Assembly: GCF_947179165.1 (NCBI RefSeq)
Contig: NC_077243.1
Span: forward strand, 54,955,001-55,019,000
Reading direction: 5' to 3'
Source: Solanum dulcamara
Taxonomy: Eukaryota > Streptophyta > Magnoliopsida > Solanales > Solanaceae
Length of the DNA: 64,000 nucleotides
Part shown: piece by piece, positions 21,020 to 31,551 of the stretch
How positions within the stretch are numbered: position 1 is the stretch's first letter
How the letters are laid out: each line of letters begins with the position of its first letter
Position numbers and translations under genes: made by a program
Notes under the pieces: model-generated
Seen by the model: the letters and a program-made list of their open reading frames with translations, nothing else
Databases searched by the model: none
Told to the model about the DNA's origin: nothing

Positions 21020-21470
21020 CATTTTCTACTCTAAGGCGTAAGGGTGATATAGAAGGGGAGACTATTCTTCTTATAAAAGAAAAGTAATTATAACAAAAAT
21101 AATAAAATTTTGCTCCAGAAAATACTCACAAACTTTTTAGTTATTATTTTTCATATCTGGTAATTAGGGATATTTTACAAAGAGAGAGGCTTCAAGAGTC
21201 GATGCCTTCTCCGTTTACAAATTGTCTCCTTTTATAGATGAAGGATACAGACTTTAACTACGGACTTTAAAATTGGATATAACTTGATAATGACCTTATA
21301 CCTATCCTAAACATCTAAAGAAAGAAAAGACTTTTCTATCTTACAAAATGACAAAAGTGTCATCTTTTTCTTCTCTTCTACGTATATCTATTTAAAACTA
21401 TTACAAAATGACAAAAATGTTAGATATTAGTCACTATCATATCTTTATTACAAAAAGACAAAAGAGGTCT
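21020..21470 (-). promoter_or_regulatory. EPRV-2 promoter and leader region
   Basis: On the - strand a TATAAAAGGA box (21227-21236) is followed by CT-rich and A-rich leader DNA without a long frame (about 21020-21220), then the coat protein region. Upstream, to 21470, is AT-rich DNA with a repeated ATTTTGTAA..TTTTGTCATTTTGTAA pattern (about 21340 and 21400). A TATA box ahead of a long untranslated leader fits a pararetroviral promoter. Activity is unknown. Confidence 0.55.
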
Positions 21471-22060
21471 CTATCAAAATCGGTCATATCAAGCTCTGCT
21501 AGTTTGACTAATGTGACTTTATAAAAAATTGAGACTGAACAATTTCTATTGACTCTTTTAGCCAAGACTGAATCACCAACAGGAGTATAGCTAGAAAAAC
21601 ACTCTAACAAGATCTCAGGAGTAGCATCAAATTGCATAGAAATATAAGGAGTAAAAAATGATAGAGTAGCACCAGGATCTAACAATGCATAAACATCAAA
21701 CTCAAAGACTCGTAACATACCGCTAACCATATCGGGTGAATCCTCCGAATCCTGATGAGTTTGTAGAGTATAGAATGTATTCTAGTTAACCACCACCAAA
21801 ACCTGAAGTATTACCCTACAAAGACGGTAAGCCTGAGGTAATATGATATTGAGGTCGACCACCTCCACCTCTACTAGCACTCGAGGGAAAATCTCTCATT
21901 TGGTGACCTATCTTGCCACACTTCAAGCATGCACCCAAGCCTGTCAAGAACTCTTCTCTACGGCTCTTCACACACTTCTTACGTCCAGGGATAGTCTATC
22001 CACTAGAAGCTCCTCCTTTACACATAGGGTTAGACACCTTATTCTTGTTGAATTTTAGAG
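21471..22060 (-). pseudogene. Element V gag zinc knuckle and protease fragment
   Basis: On the - strand: CLKCGKIGHQMRD with the last Cys replaced by Phe (zinc knuckle, about 21910-21950), then GMLRVFEFDVYALLDPGATLSF (protease loop D-P-G-A) and VGDSVLAKRVNRNCSV. The text breaks off in LAELDMTDFD at about 21475, where EPRV-2 DNA begins. It is a Ty3/gypsy gag-pro of a lineage different from the chromovirus copies at 6296-18050 (compare DPGSIFSYVS there). Most of gag is missing upstream. Confidence 0.75.
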
Positions 22061-22672
22061 TCGGAGCGTTAGAAAAATTCTGATCGAAGAAATATGACAA
22101 GTACATCTAATATGAAAAATATCCACTAAAAAGGGGAAAGCATAGTTTTTAAAGACATAAGGTAAGGATGAAATAGCGAAAGGAAATCATAAATGTTGAA
22201 GATAAATCTTAACATAGCAATTTCGATAGAAGAAAAACTCAAAACATAACATTCGAATAGACGAAACTATATGACCATAGTCTAACAATGTCTCTACTAA
22301 CAATGATGGGGGCTTAGGACAAGCCCTAACTCACCCAAACATAAGAAACTAAAAGTCATGAAAGAAATCATAAAACTCATAAGGGTTGTGTCCTCGAAAC
22401 AAAAGAATTCACCAACAATATACTCAAGAGTGGTTAAAAACTAGCCACGTGTGGGAGGCTGGGAGTCAAATCCTACATTATGAGGCAATGTAGGCAAAAG
22501 TATATGTTAGTATCTAGAATACACTAAGTATATGAGAACATGCATAAAGTAGACATGATATCAGAAATAGCATAAAACATGAGATGCAAGACAAGAACCC
22601 TCTAAACCATGAAAGTAAATCATAAGATATGAAATATAGTCAATGCATTATTTAAAAGACATAAGAAAGCAA
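22061..22672 (-). repeat. Element V 5' LTR, distal part
   Basis: No gene is seen. On the - strand it resembles the end of the Z LTR (57,600-58,560) and the solo LTR at 43795-45963: the landmarks CATACTTAGT.TATTC, TTGCCTACATTG.(C/T)TCATAATGTAGG, GTTTCGAGGAC and CCCCCATC..(A)TAGTAGAGACAT occur in the same order. The proximal part of the same LTR appears to be 35245-36733, on the far side of element X. The LTR end and primer site cannot be placed, and the junction with gag suggests a deletion. Confidence 0.6.
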
Positions 22673-25600
22673 GCATAGGCCGACTGAGCTCCAAAGATAA
22701 AATAAGCATAATAGGCATATAAAATGGGGCATATATCACAAGTAATAATGAAACAATAGGAAACTCATAATATGGAACAAGATGGAAGCACCAAAAGAAA
22801 GTAAAGAAAACAGGTAAAAAAAGTAAGATACGAACTAGGATGTGCTAGCCCATCAACCTATACACGACCAAACTCTGCTAAAGGAGACAACTAGCCAACG
22901 ACATAATATTAGAAGTAACCACAACCATCATGTAAAAGGTAAAAAGAATATCCTAAGACAAATCCTGCATAAAAGAGTCAAATATCAAGGAACAAGGGAA
23001 GTACCTATCTTCAAACAAAAGAATCACCCTTCATACTGCCACAAGTAAACAAGTAGTCAACTAAGACCTTACCGATCCCCTATGTGCCAGAAGGTATAAA
23101 ATCATAAACTTAACCCATACAGCCCCCAACAAGACCAACAGGTACACACCATAACAAATTATGCTAGTGATAGACAATGCATATGAATGATAGTAATGTA
23201 ATAAGACCAGTAGTGCCATAGTACCAAGATATATATACCTACCTTTTAGTCCCGACTAGTGTGGTAGGACCCATGTTCCACCTTCTTCTTCCTGTTCAGT
23301 GGGTCACACGGACAGAGGAATCCATGAGGGACTCGGGAGTGTCCATATATACCTTCCTGATCCTGATCTAGGACTTTTCGCTTCGTCAGTGTGACTGCAG
23401 ATCAACAATATGAACCATAATCAATATAAACCAATAACATCGAAAAGGTCAGCTTTCTCCTAGATCAGTAAAGTAAAAAGAGGAGCACATCCCATATGCC
23501 TCTAATAGTTCCAAGTAGGAAAGGAGCATGTCCTCGATGCCTCAAAAATATCCTTAATCAATTTATCAAAAAGATCCAGGTGTACGATTCCCGTGATGGT
23601 AAAACTAAGCATGCCCGAGATCGTACCACAAAAAATATGTATATGAGAAACCAATACAATGCATGCCATCACCAGCATCCAAAAAACTCAAGAAAATAGG
23701 AACACCATATAAATATTAACTACCTCACTCCCAAAGTACATAAACTAACTTGGAATCCAGCTAATCCTCGATCAAGGCCTTGGGACCAAAATACTCCAAC
23801 CATCTCACAATAGTAGCATAAAAGGGACACTTTACTCGGGCAATGGAAGGAATTGCAAAGAGTCAAAAAATGAAGGAGTAACTTAAGAACCTCAACAACT
23901 ACCTAAAGGTAACATTGAAGGACTAAAACACCGCTAACTCTATCATATAAAAAAACAATATACATAGAAGGATCGAAGATCTAAACATAATGTAAGGATC
24001 TTATCACAATCATAGTCCTAAGAAGGGACGAACCTCACAAGCCCCAACACAACCTCATGGTCCCGACACTAGCTAAGGGTACCAAATAATAGTAATACTC
24101 ATCGGAGGCAACTATACTTGCAAGAATCACCAAAACTCACCCAAAGGTGCTAATCATACCGGATGGTATAGAGCATCAACTATCAACTCCAAAGGAATTT
24201 TAACAACACCAGACAAAGGCATAAGAATGGGATTACCAACCGAAACTAAGGATTTTTCCCAATACTAACTAGCCCAAAGCTCAAACGAAAATAAAGAAAT
24301 AGGAATAAGAAAATAAAATCTTAAATCCGCCACATAAAATCCTAACTAACATGTAAATATGCTAAATAATATCTTATGAAACACAACCTAAAATAAATAG
24401 ACCATAGCCTACCTCGAATTAGAGCACGTGCGCTCCAAAGTCCATGAATCTAAAGCTTTTGCTTCCTGAGCCACCTCCAATTTATTACCACGCTATCAAA
24501 ATATTGATCACCTCGTCAATATGAACATTTTGATACAAAAATCGCACTTTTCAGAGACAGACTCAAAATTGGGTCTAAAATGGAATTGGGGACCCGCATC
24601 GAGAATCTCAAAATTGATTTTGTAAGAAGGTTCTAATTGAGCTTGTATTCCAAAATTGGACACAATTTGATGCTCAAAATAAGGTAAAATAGCTCATGCA
24701 ATAAAATGGCCATTAAAGCTTTGAAGAAAAAAAGTATATAAACTAAGCTAACAAAATTACCTCAAACGGAGAGTAACCAGCAGTCCCCAAGCACTCCAAT
24801 GTGTAGCCATTAACTTGTTGAACACATTGGGCTTTAAATCACCCAAAATAGAGCTCTAGAATTCATGATTTAGTGTTTTGAAGTTTTCAAAAGAAGTTGA
24901 AAATGGGTTCGGTCTTTATTTAAAGGGACCAGTGAAAGTGTTCTCTGCGAACGCGGTTGGGGGAGCTCCACGAACGCAGAGACAAGACCCATTAGCCTTC
25001 ACAAAGGTAGAGGGTCTCCCACAGTCGTGGAAGGCAACCCCCCCAGTGCTCCGCAAACATGAAGGGAAAATTGCCCTACACCAGATACTTTGTTGCAACA
25101 TCAGTTTTGGCGAAGTTTAAAACCTCCGCCAGGGTGCTTGAGATTCGTTTGGAACCCTATGAGTGCAAATGGACTATGCTACCCCACCAAATTCTACATT
25201 CCAATCTCAATGATGTAGCTAAAATTTCCATCTAAGGTCATCTCCACAAAGAGTGGGCCCCACACCCAAGCACCATTCTTGCAAATTCTATAAGGAGGCT
25301 CGAAATGAGACCGAAAGCTTTGTGAATCACACGAAGGTTTGTTCTAGACCAAACTTGACATTTTGAAACTAACTGCATTAACGAAATATTAATCTGAGCA
25401 GATTTTCCAAGAATGTTGACCAAAGTCAAACTTAGGGTAAAGTTTAAAGGCTAAAACGCCTAATGACTCAAACTCTCATCGAAGGCTCAAGACTCAAGCC
25501 GAACATGCTACTAGCCTAAAATGACTATTTCAAAGCTGATGGAACTGTCAGAATTTCATTCTAAGGTCGTTTTCCTGGAATTTTGACCAAAGTCAACTAT

Positions 25601-25769
25601 TCAAACTCCAAGAGCTGCAAAACAGGGAAAGAGGCATAAAATCCAAATGAACGACCAGGTGATTGAACTATTAGTGCCAGCAGGTCATAAGTGATTTGGG
25701 GTTGCTACGGGAAAACTCTAAATGCTGAAAAGATCGAAAAAGATAAAAATGATGTAGAGGATTATTACA
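22673..25769 (-). repeat. Element X 3' LTR, truncated at its outer end
   Basis: Colinear with 32017-35244. On the - strand it starts TGTAATAATCC at 25769 next to a TTTTTAGTAGTGGAT tract and runs to 22673, where similarity to X ends about 465 bp short of the expected LTR end (compare 31552). It is non-coding; short ORFs such as 22842-23048 and 24878-25120 are unconvincing. The loss at the outer end removes any target duplication. Confidence 0.75.
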
Positions 25770-27080
25770 AAATCCACTACTAAAAAGACTTTGTCCTTGA
25801 ACATCAACGGATCAAAAATGAACCTGAAGGCATGAAAAGATAAGGATACTAGGTCAGCACGCTCCACTAGACTATAGGTACCTTCTCGGGTCAGGAAACG
25901 CCAACTCAAAACTCAAGCTATGGGAAAACTCTCAAATTCACTTCTCTTCTACATAACTTAAACAAAATTCCAATTCCTCCCCTTTCATACAGACTTCCAT
26001 CCAACAAGAACAAACTCAACTGAACGTAATAGACTAACTCGAGATGAACCAAAACCACACAGATACACCAAAACTAGGCGACCAATAGGCAAGAGAAGAT
26101 GCTAAATAGCTCTCAAGTTGAATTCTTTACTTTATACTCTAACTCAACACCCTTTAGACATCATGGGTATCCTATCCATCCTAAACCACACTAACAGTTC
26201 CCAGCACCATCTTAACACTATCCAAGTAACCATGCAAACTACAATTTTGACCAAAGTCAAACATAGGAAAAGGCCTTAAGGCTAAAACGCCTAATGGTTC
26301 AAACTCAAATCGAAAGGCTCGGGACTCGAGGCGCACATGCCACTATCCTAAAATGACTATTTCTAAAGTTGATGGAACTGTTAGAATTCAATTCTAAGGT
26401 CATTTTCCTGGAGTTTTGACAAAAGTTAACTGTTCAAATTCCAAAAGCTCCAAAATAAGGAAACAGTCATAAAACCCAAATGAATGATCAGGCGATTGAA
26501 CTATCAGTGCCATCAGGTCATAAGTAACTTGAGTTCGCTACAGGAAATTCTAAACCCTGAAAAGATCAAAAAAGATGAAAATGACCTAGAGGGTCATTAC
26601 AACATCTACTACTAAAAAGACTTCCATCCTCGAATGTCAATGGCTTAGAAATGAACCTAAAGGCATTAAAAGATAAGGATACTAGGTCAGCACACTCTGC
26701 TAGACCTACAGGTACCTTCTCGGGTCGGGAAACGCCAACCCAGAACTCAAGCTAAGGGAAAACTCTCAAATTCACTTCTCTTCTCCATAACTTAAACCAA
26801 ATTCCAATTCCTCCCTTTTGATACTGACTTCCATCCAACAAAAAAAACTCAAATAAACGTAATAAATAACTCAAGGTGAACCAAAACCACACAGATACCC
26901 CAGAACTAGGAGACCAATAGATAAAAGAAGATGCTAAATAGCTCCCATGTTGAATTCTTTACTTTATACTCCAATTCACCACCCTTTAGACATCATGGGT
27001 ATCCTATCCATCCTAAACCAAACTAACAGTTCCCAGCACCATCTTAATACTGTCCAAGTAACCACGCGAACTACAACTAC
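25416..27080. repeat. Tandem duplication of about 830 bp across an LTR/internal boundary
   Basis: 25416-26246 and 26247-27080 are two diverged copies of one unit: TTGACCAAAGTCAAAC.TAGG begins both, then ...GCTAAAACGCCTAATG, the LTR start (25769 and 26601), the CCACTACTAAAAAGACTT tract and about 470 bp of internal sequence ending at GTAACCA.GC.AACTACAA. The second copy carries a partial LTR start only (26247-26601). Both copies have small indels. Confidence 0.85.
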
Positions 27081-28560
27081 AAAGAAAAGGCAAGTACCAC
27101 TTAAACATCAAAGAGCGGCAAAGACCAAAATAAGTAACTCAAACCAGGGCACAAGCACAATGTTCTAACCCAATAAGTCCCACAACTAATAACTTGATTT
27201 TAAAATCTATCTTTCAAAACTGAAAAGGCTACTCCAAGGGACACCCCAACCCACAGGTGGAAAAAATCGCACCGAGACCAACTCTAAAGTCATTTTACTG
27301 CCAATTGAACTTCTAAAAAAGTGAACCAATATGAGAATCTACCCAAAAGCAATAGAAACTGATGCCATGAGTCCAAGTATCACTCCACGAGTGCAAATCT
27401 AAGTAAACCACCATAATCTAATGAAAACATGAGCCGGTAGGTAGCGAATAAGCATATAAACCCTTTTTAAGAGTGACCCAAAATAAAACTGAACCACCAC
27501 AGTAACACCACAAGCTTACCATAATGACACACGAACCTCTCATCTTGAAGCAAGAATGGAGTTGTTGATTCCACAAATTACTTTGACTCCATCTTGATGG
27601 TGATTCCTTTTAGAAGATTCCCCATATTTGACGAAGACTTTCATTTAGAAGATGCTAATGAACGCCACCTCACATAACCCAAACCAAAAGCAGACTCTCT
27701 TGACCTACTAAAACAACTAATTTAGAACATGCTTATAACTGAATTCGTAAGTAATGATAGTTAAACAATCAAAGGTCCATAAATAGTGAAGGTACCCCAA
27801 AGCTGGTCTGATATATTAATACTTAACAAGATGGGTACCTTTGCTCCATAATTACCCTTATTTTAGCAAACCGCTGGATCATAACCGTATTACTCTACCT
27901 CTCCCATGAAACCCACAAAAACCTTCTATAGAACACTTCTGACCAAATCATTGCTATACTTATAATATTCTGAAGCAAGTCCATTTCCAACCTTCTTAAC
28001 TCAAATACAACTATCCGATGCTAAAACACCTGAGGAGTATAATTCACAACTTAACCACCAAGGCCAAATGACATGATTGCCATAAAGGAATCCACTACAT
28101 AGGTCAAAAGAACAAAAACTCAATTTCACAGCCTTAGGAACTGAAGACAAGATTATGGCATCGGAAAGAATCGACAAGCAATATCTATCAAAACCTACTA
28201 ACTACATCTTCCTTCATGCACTATTGCATAACCCTCCTCTCACCTTCTAATCAAGACACACCAAGCTGAGAATGTAGCCGTCTAATCCAAATAAACTAGG
28301 GTAGCATAAATAAAATGCTAATAGAATCAAAGCTAGCTATGCACAAAGGTAAAAAACTTCTATTCAACCACTATTCCAAACAAGGAAACAATGTAAAAAC
28401 CATCCACTACTAAAAGAAATTATCCACGAGGGATAAATGCAAACATATATTACCAAATAAGGATTTCACAACAAATAGAAAATAGTCAAGAAGGAACCTA
28501 AACAAATATGGGTATGAAAACTAAAATCCTCATACTATAAGCAATTAAGGGTAAAAGCAA
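26602..28560 (-). other. Element X internal region without pol
   Basis: This is where pol should be, between gag (28560 onward) and the 3' LTR. I see no RT, RNase H or integrase motif on the - strand and no frame over 80 codons on either strand. A second CCACTACTAAAAG tract occurs near 28397. The element therefore looks gag-only. Very strong decay of pol cannot be excluded by eye. Confidence 0.55.
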
Positions 28561-29739
28561 TAAAAGATCACATTCATTCTAGCGATACCTGGGATATGGG
28601 TCATGGTCTGCCCATGGAAATAACAAATAGACTGTGTCTGACCTCGAACTAAACATCTATACCACCACTTACAACCCTCGGGGAACATCCCTAGTTGACT
28701 GTATCTGTTCCCTAGGGGCCTAACCCTACCAAGCCTGTCGCCTGGGATGTGTGATTATAGGACACTCCCTAGCCAGATGCCCCAACACACCGCACATATA
28801 GCACTTACCACCAAAACTAACTCATTGAGATGAACCAACTGAAGTAGTATGAGCTCCAAAACATGAATGCCCGAATAGCAAACCCTGAGATTCTCTCGTG
28901 AAATTTGTACATAGTGGGTACCATAACCTACCACAGAACTACCTAGAACCTAAGGTGCTCCCACCATGGGTCTGGTAGGTCTATAGTGAGGCTGAACCTC
29001 ACTAAGATGATGCCTACCTAGGGGCGAGACACTATCACCACTGTACTGAAGATAGGTCCTCTTACCTGTACCTCCATAATTCTCAATACACGCATGCTCC
29101 ATGGCCCTTGCATAACTCACAACTTGGGAAAAGTAGATCTAACTACTATCAAATGCTCTGATGCTAAATGGAGAGGAAAACTTAATCCACCAATAAACCC
29201 TTGAATAGACTCTCGCTCGGTAGGAAAATAGGTGGGAATCTATTGGGCCTGCTCAAGAAACCTAACCACATACTTAAAAACTGATAAAGAACCCTACTAA
29301 AGACCTATAAATGCAACTCTAGGATAATAACCACTCGATGCACCCAAAACACACCTATCTATGGTCTATCCTCGAATAGAATTAGAGTACCCAACATGGG
29401 ATCCCAAGTTATCACAGTCACCACTAACTCTGTCAGATCCTGGGCTACCCCCAGATTCTCAAACTGCAACTGAACGTCACTAGTATCCTGACCAAGCATC
29501 GAAGCCCTGGTGATCTGAGTAGACATCAAGCCTATGTCTATCAAAAACTTTATTCTATCCATCTAAGAGAGAATGGTTCCAAAGAAGCATTTTAGATATT
29601 ATAAAACAAAGGCACACAATAAGTAGTAAAGAATGGAATATAGCCTTCCAAAGATAGGATACAGACATCTCTGCACCAATCTATAGGACTCTACTAGGCA
29701 TTAGCTCTTGTACCAATGATACCAACAAACCTAGACCTT
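28561..29739 (-). pseudogene. Element X gag, proximal copy
   Basis: The frame 29359-29562 starts MDRIKFLIDIGLMSTQITRA, probably the gag N-terminus. The middle is broken, and an intact CCHC knuckle CYMCGVLGHLAREC lies at 28762-28803, followed by a frame that does not continue into protease. It begins just after a primer site (TGATACCA on + at 29740-29747). Gag of this type would supply particles. This copy is not translatable throughout. Confidence 0.7.
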
Positions 29740-29750
29740 TGATACCAATC

Positions 29751-29871
29751 TGTCAGGACTTGATTTCTCGAGTCATGATGGCACCTACTATATCCTACCA
29801 GTAGGTAAGCCTAACCCATAGCTCAAAGCCAAAGTCAATGGGCTATCACACTGAAGCAAAGAACATGAAAG

Positions 29872-29920
<49 letters not shown>

Positions 29921-30466
29921 TGAGAAATAAAGAGAATCAAATCAATACAGAAATACACCCCCAAGGCCTGGTATCAGTTGGTGGTTGAGCTCCTAGACAA
30001 AATAAGAGTACAAGCTTCTACATAACATGATATGAGTATAGACTGTCGCTGAAAAAAAATAAAGCCTAGTCATATCCAATACTAAGGGAGATAGGCAACT
30101 TCATATGTCAAGAGCTCATCTGGTCTTTGAATCCCAAGAGCTACTCCGCACAATATCCAAATCAGCAATAATGGTTCATACTATGATCTACAGGGTGCAG
30201 AAGTGTAGTATGAGTTCCAACAAGTAGTACTTAGTAGTAATAGGCTAACTAAGCTCTAAAGATAAAATAAGCATAATAGGCATATAAAATAGGGGCATAT
30301 ATCACAAGTAATAATGAAACAATAGGAAACTCATAATACGGAACAAGATGGAAGCACCAAAAGAGAGTAAAGAAAGCATGTAAAAAAGTAAGATATGAAC
30401 CAGGATGTGCTAGCCCATCAACCTATATACGACAAAACTCTGCTAAAGGAGACAACTAGCCAACGA
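29751..30466 (-). repeat. Duplicated distal LTR segment of element X
   Basis: About 715 bp homologous to 31552-32260. The LTR end reads CCTGACA on the - strand at 29751, with a primer-site remnant beside it. It is only the last fifth of the LTR, so it is a duplication product and not a separate insertion. No gene is present. Confidence 0.8.
29873..29917. repeat. (AAT)n microsatellite
   Basis: About 45 bp of AAT units. The homologous site in the other duplicate (about 31674-31690) has only a handful of units with an AAC interruption. Confidence 0.97.
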
Positions 30467-30469
30467 CAA

Positions 30470-31540
30470 AATAATACCCTCGGGGAATATCCCTAGTTGA
30501 CTGTATCAGTTCTCTAAGGGCCTAACCTACCAAGCCTGTCGTCTGCGATGTTTGATTGTAGGACACTCCCTACCCAGATGCCCCAACATACCGTATGTAT
30601 AGCACTTACAACCAAAACCAACCCATTAAGATGAACCAGCTGAAGTAGTATGAGCTTCAAAACATGAATGCCCGAATAGCAAACCCTGAGATTCTCTCGT
30701 GAAATTTGTACATAGTAGGTACCATAACCTACCACAGAACTACCTAGAACCTAAGGTGCTCCCACCATGGGTCTGGTAGGTCTATAGTGAGGCTGACCCT
30801 CACTAAGATGATACCTACCTAGGGGCGAGACACTATCACCACTGTACTGAAGACAGGTCCTCTTACCTCTACCTCCATAATTCTCAATACACGCATGCTT
30901 CATGGCCCTTCCATAACTCACAACTTGGGAAACGTAGATCCAACTACTATCAAATGCTCTGATGCTAAATGGAGAGGCAAACTTAATCCACCAATAAACC
31001 CCTGAATAGACTCTTGCTCGATAGGAAACAAGGTAGAAGTCTCTCGGGCCTGCTCAAGAAACCTAACCACATACTCAAAACCTGACAAAGAACCCTATTG
31101 AAGACCTATAGATCCAATTCTAGGCTGAGAACCACTCAATGCACCCAAAACACACCTATCTATGGTGCATTCTCGAATAGAATCAGAGTACCCAACATGG
31201 GATCTCGAGTTATCACAGTCACCACTAACTCTGTCACATCCTGGGCTACCCCCAGATTCTCATACTACAACTAAAGGTCACTGGTGTCCTAACCAAGCAT
31301 CAAAGCTCAGGTGATCTGAGTAGACATCAAGCCTATGTCTATCGAACACTTTATTTTATCCATCTATGAGAGAGTGGGTCCAAAGAAGCATTTTAGATGT
31401 CATGAAACAAAGGCACACAATAAGTAGTAAAGAATGGAATATAGCCTCCCAAAGATAGGATACAGACATATCTGCACCAATCTATAGGACTCTACTAGGC
31501 ATTAGCTCTTGTACCAATGATACCAATGAACCTACAGCTT
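30470..31540 (-). pseudogene. Element X gag, distal copy
   Basis: Homologous to 28672-29739. The zinc knuckle at 30563-30604 reads CYTYGMLGHLGREC, so the second Cys ligand has become Tyr. Several stops interrupt the N-terminal half (31190-31365). It follows a primer site (TGATACCA on + at 31541-31548) directly inside the full 5' LTR, and therefore holds the original gag position. Confidence 0.7.
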
Positions 31541-31551
31541 TGATACCAATC

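Larger units (their letters stand above)
18051..21470 (-). mobile_element. Endogenous pararetrovirus 2 (Caulimoviridae), internally deleted
   Basis: A - strand block of AT-rich DNA carries, in transcription order, a TATA-type promoter region, a coat protein with basic tail and zinc knuckle, a movement protein, RT, RNase H and a terminal ORF. Its RT is clearly different from that of EPRV-1. Protease and the first half of RT are missing, because the movement protein region runs directly into RT palm sequence near 19590. It joins gypsy DNA on both sides without terminal repeats, as expected for EPRVs captured by end joining. Confidence 0.82.
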
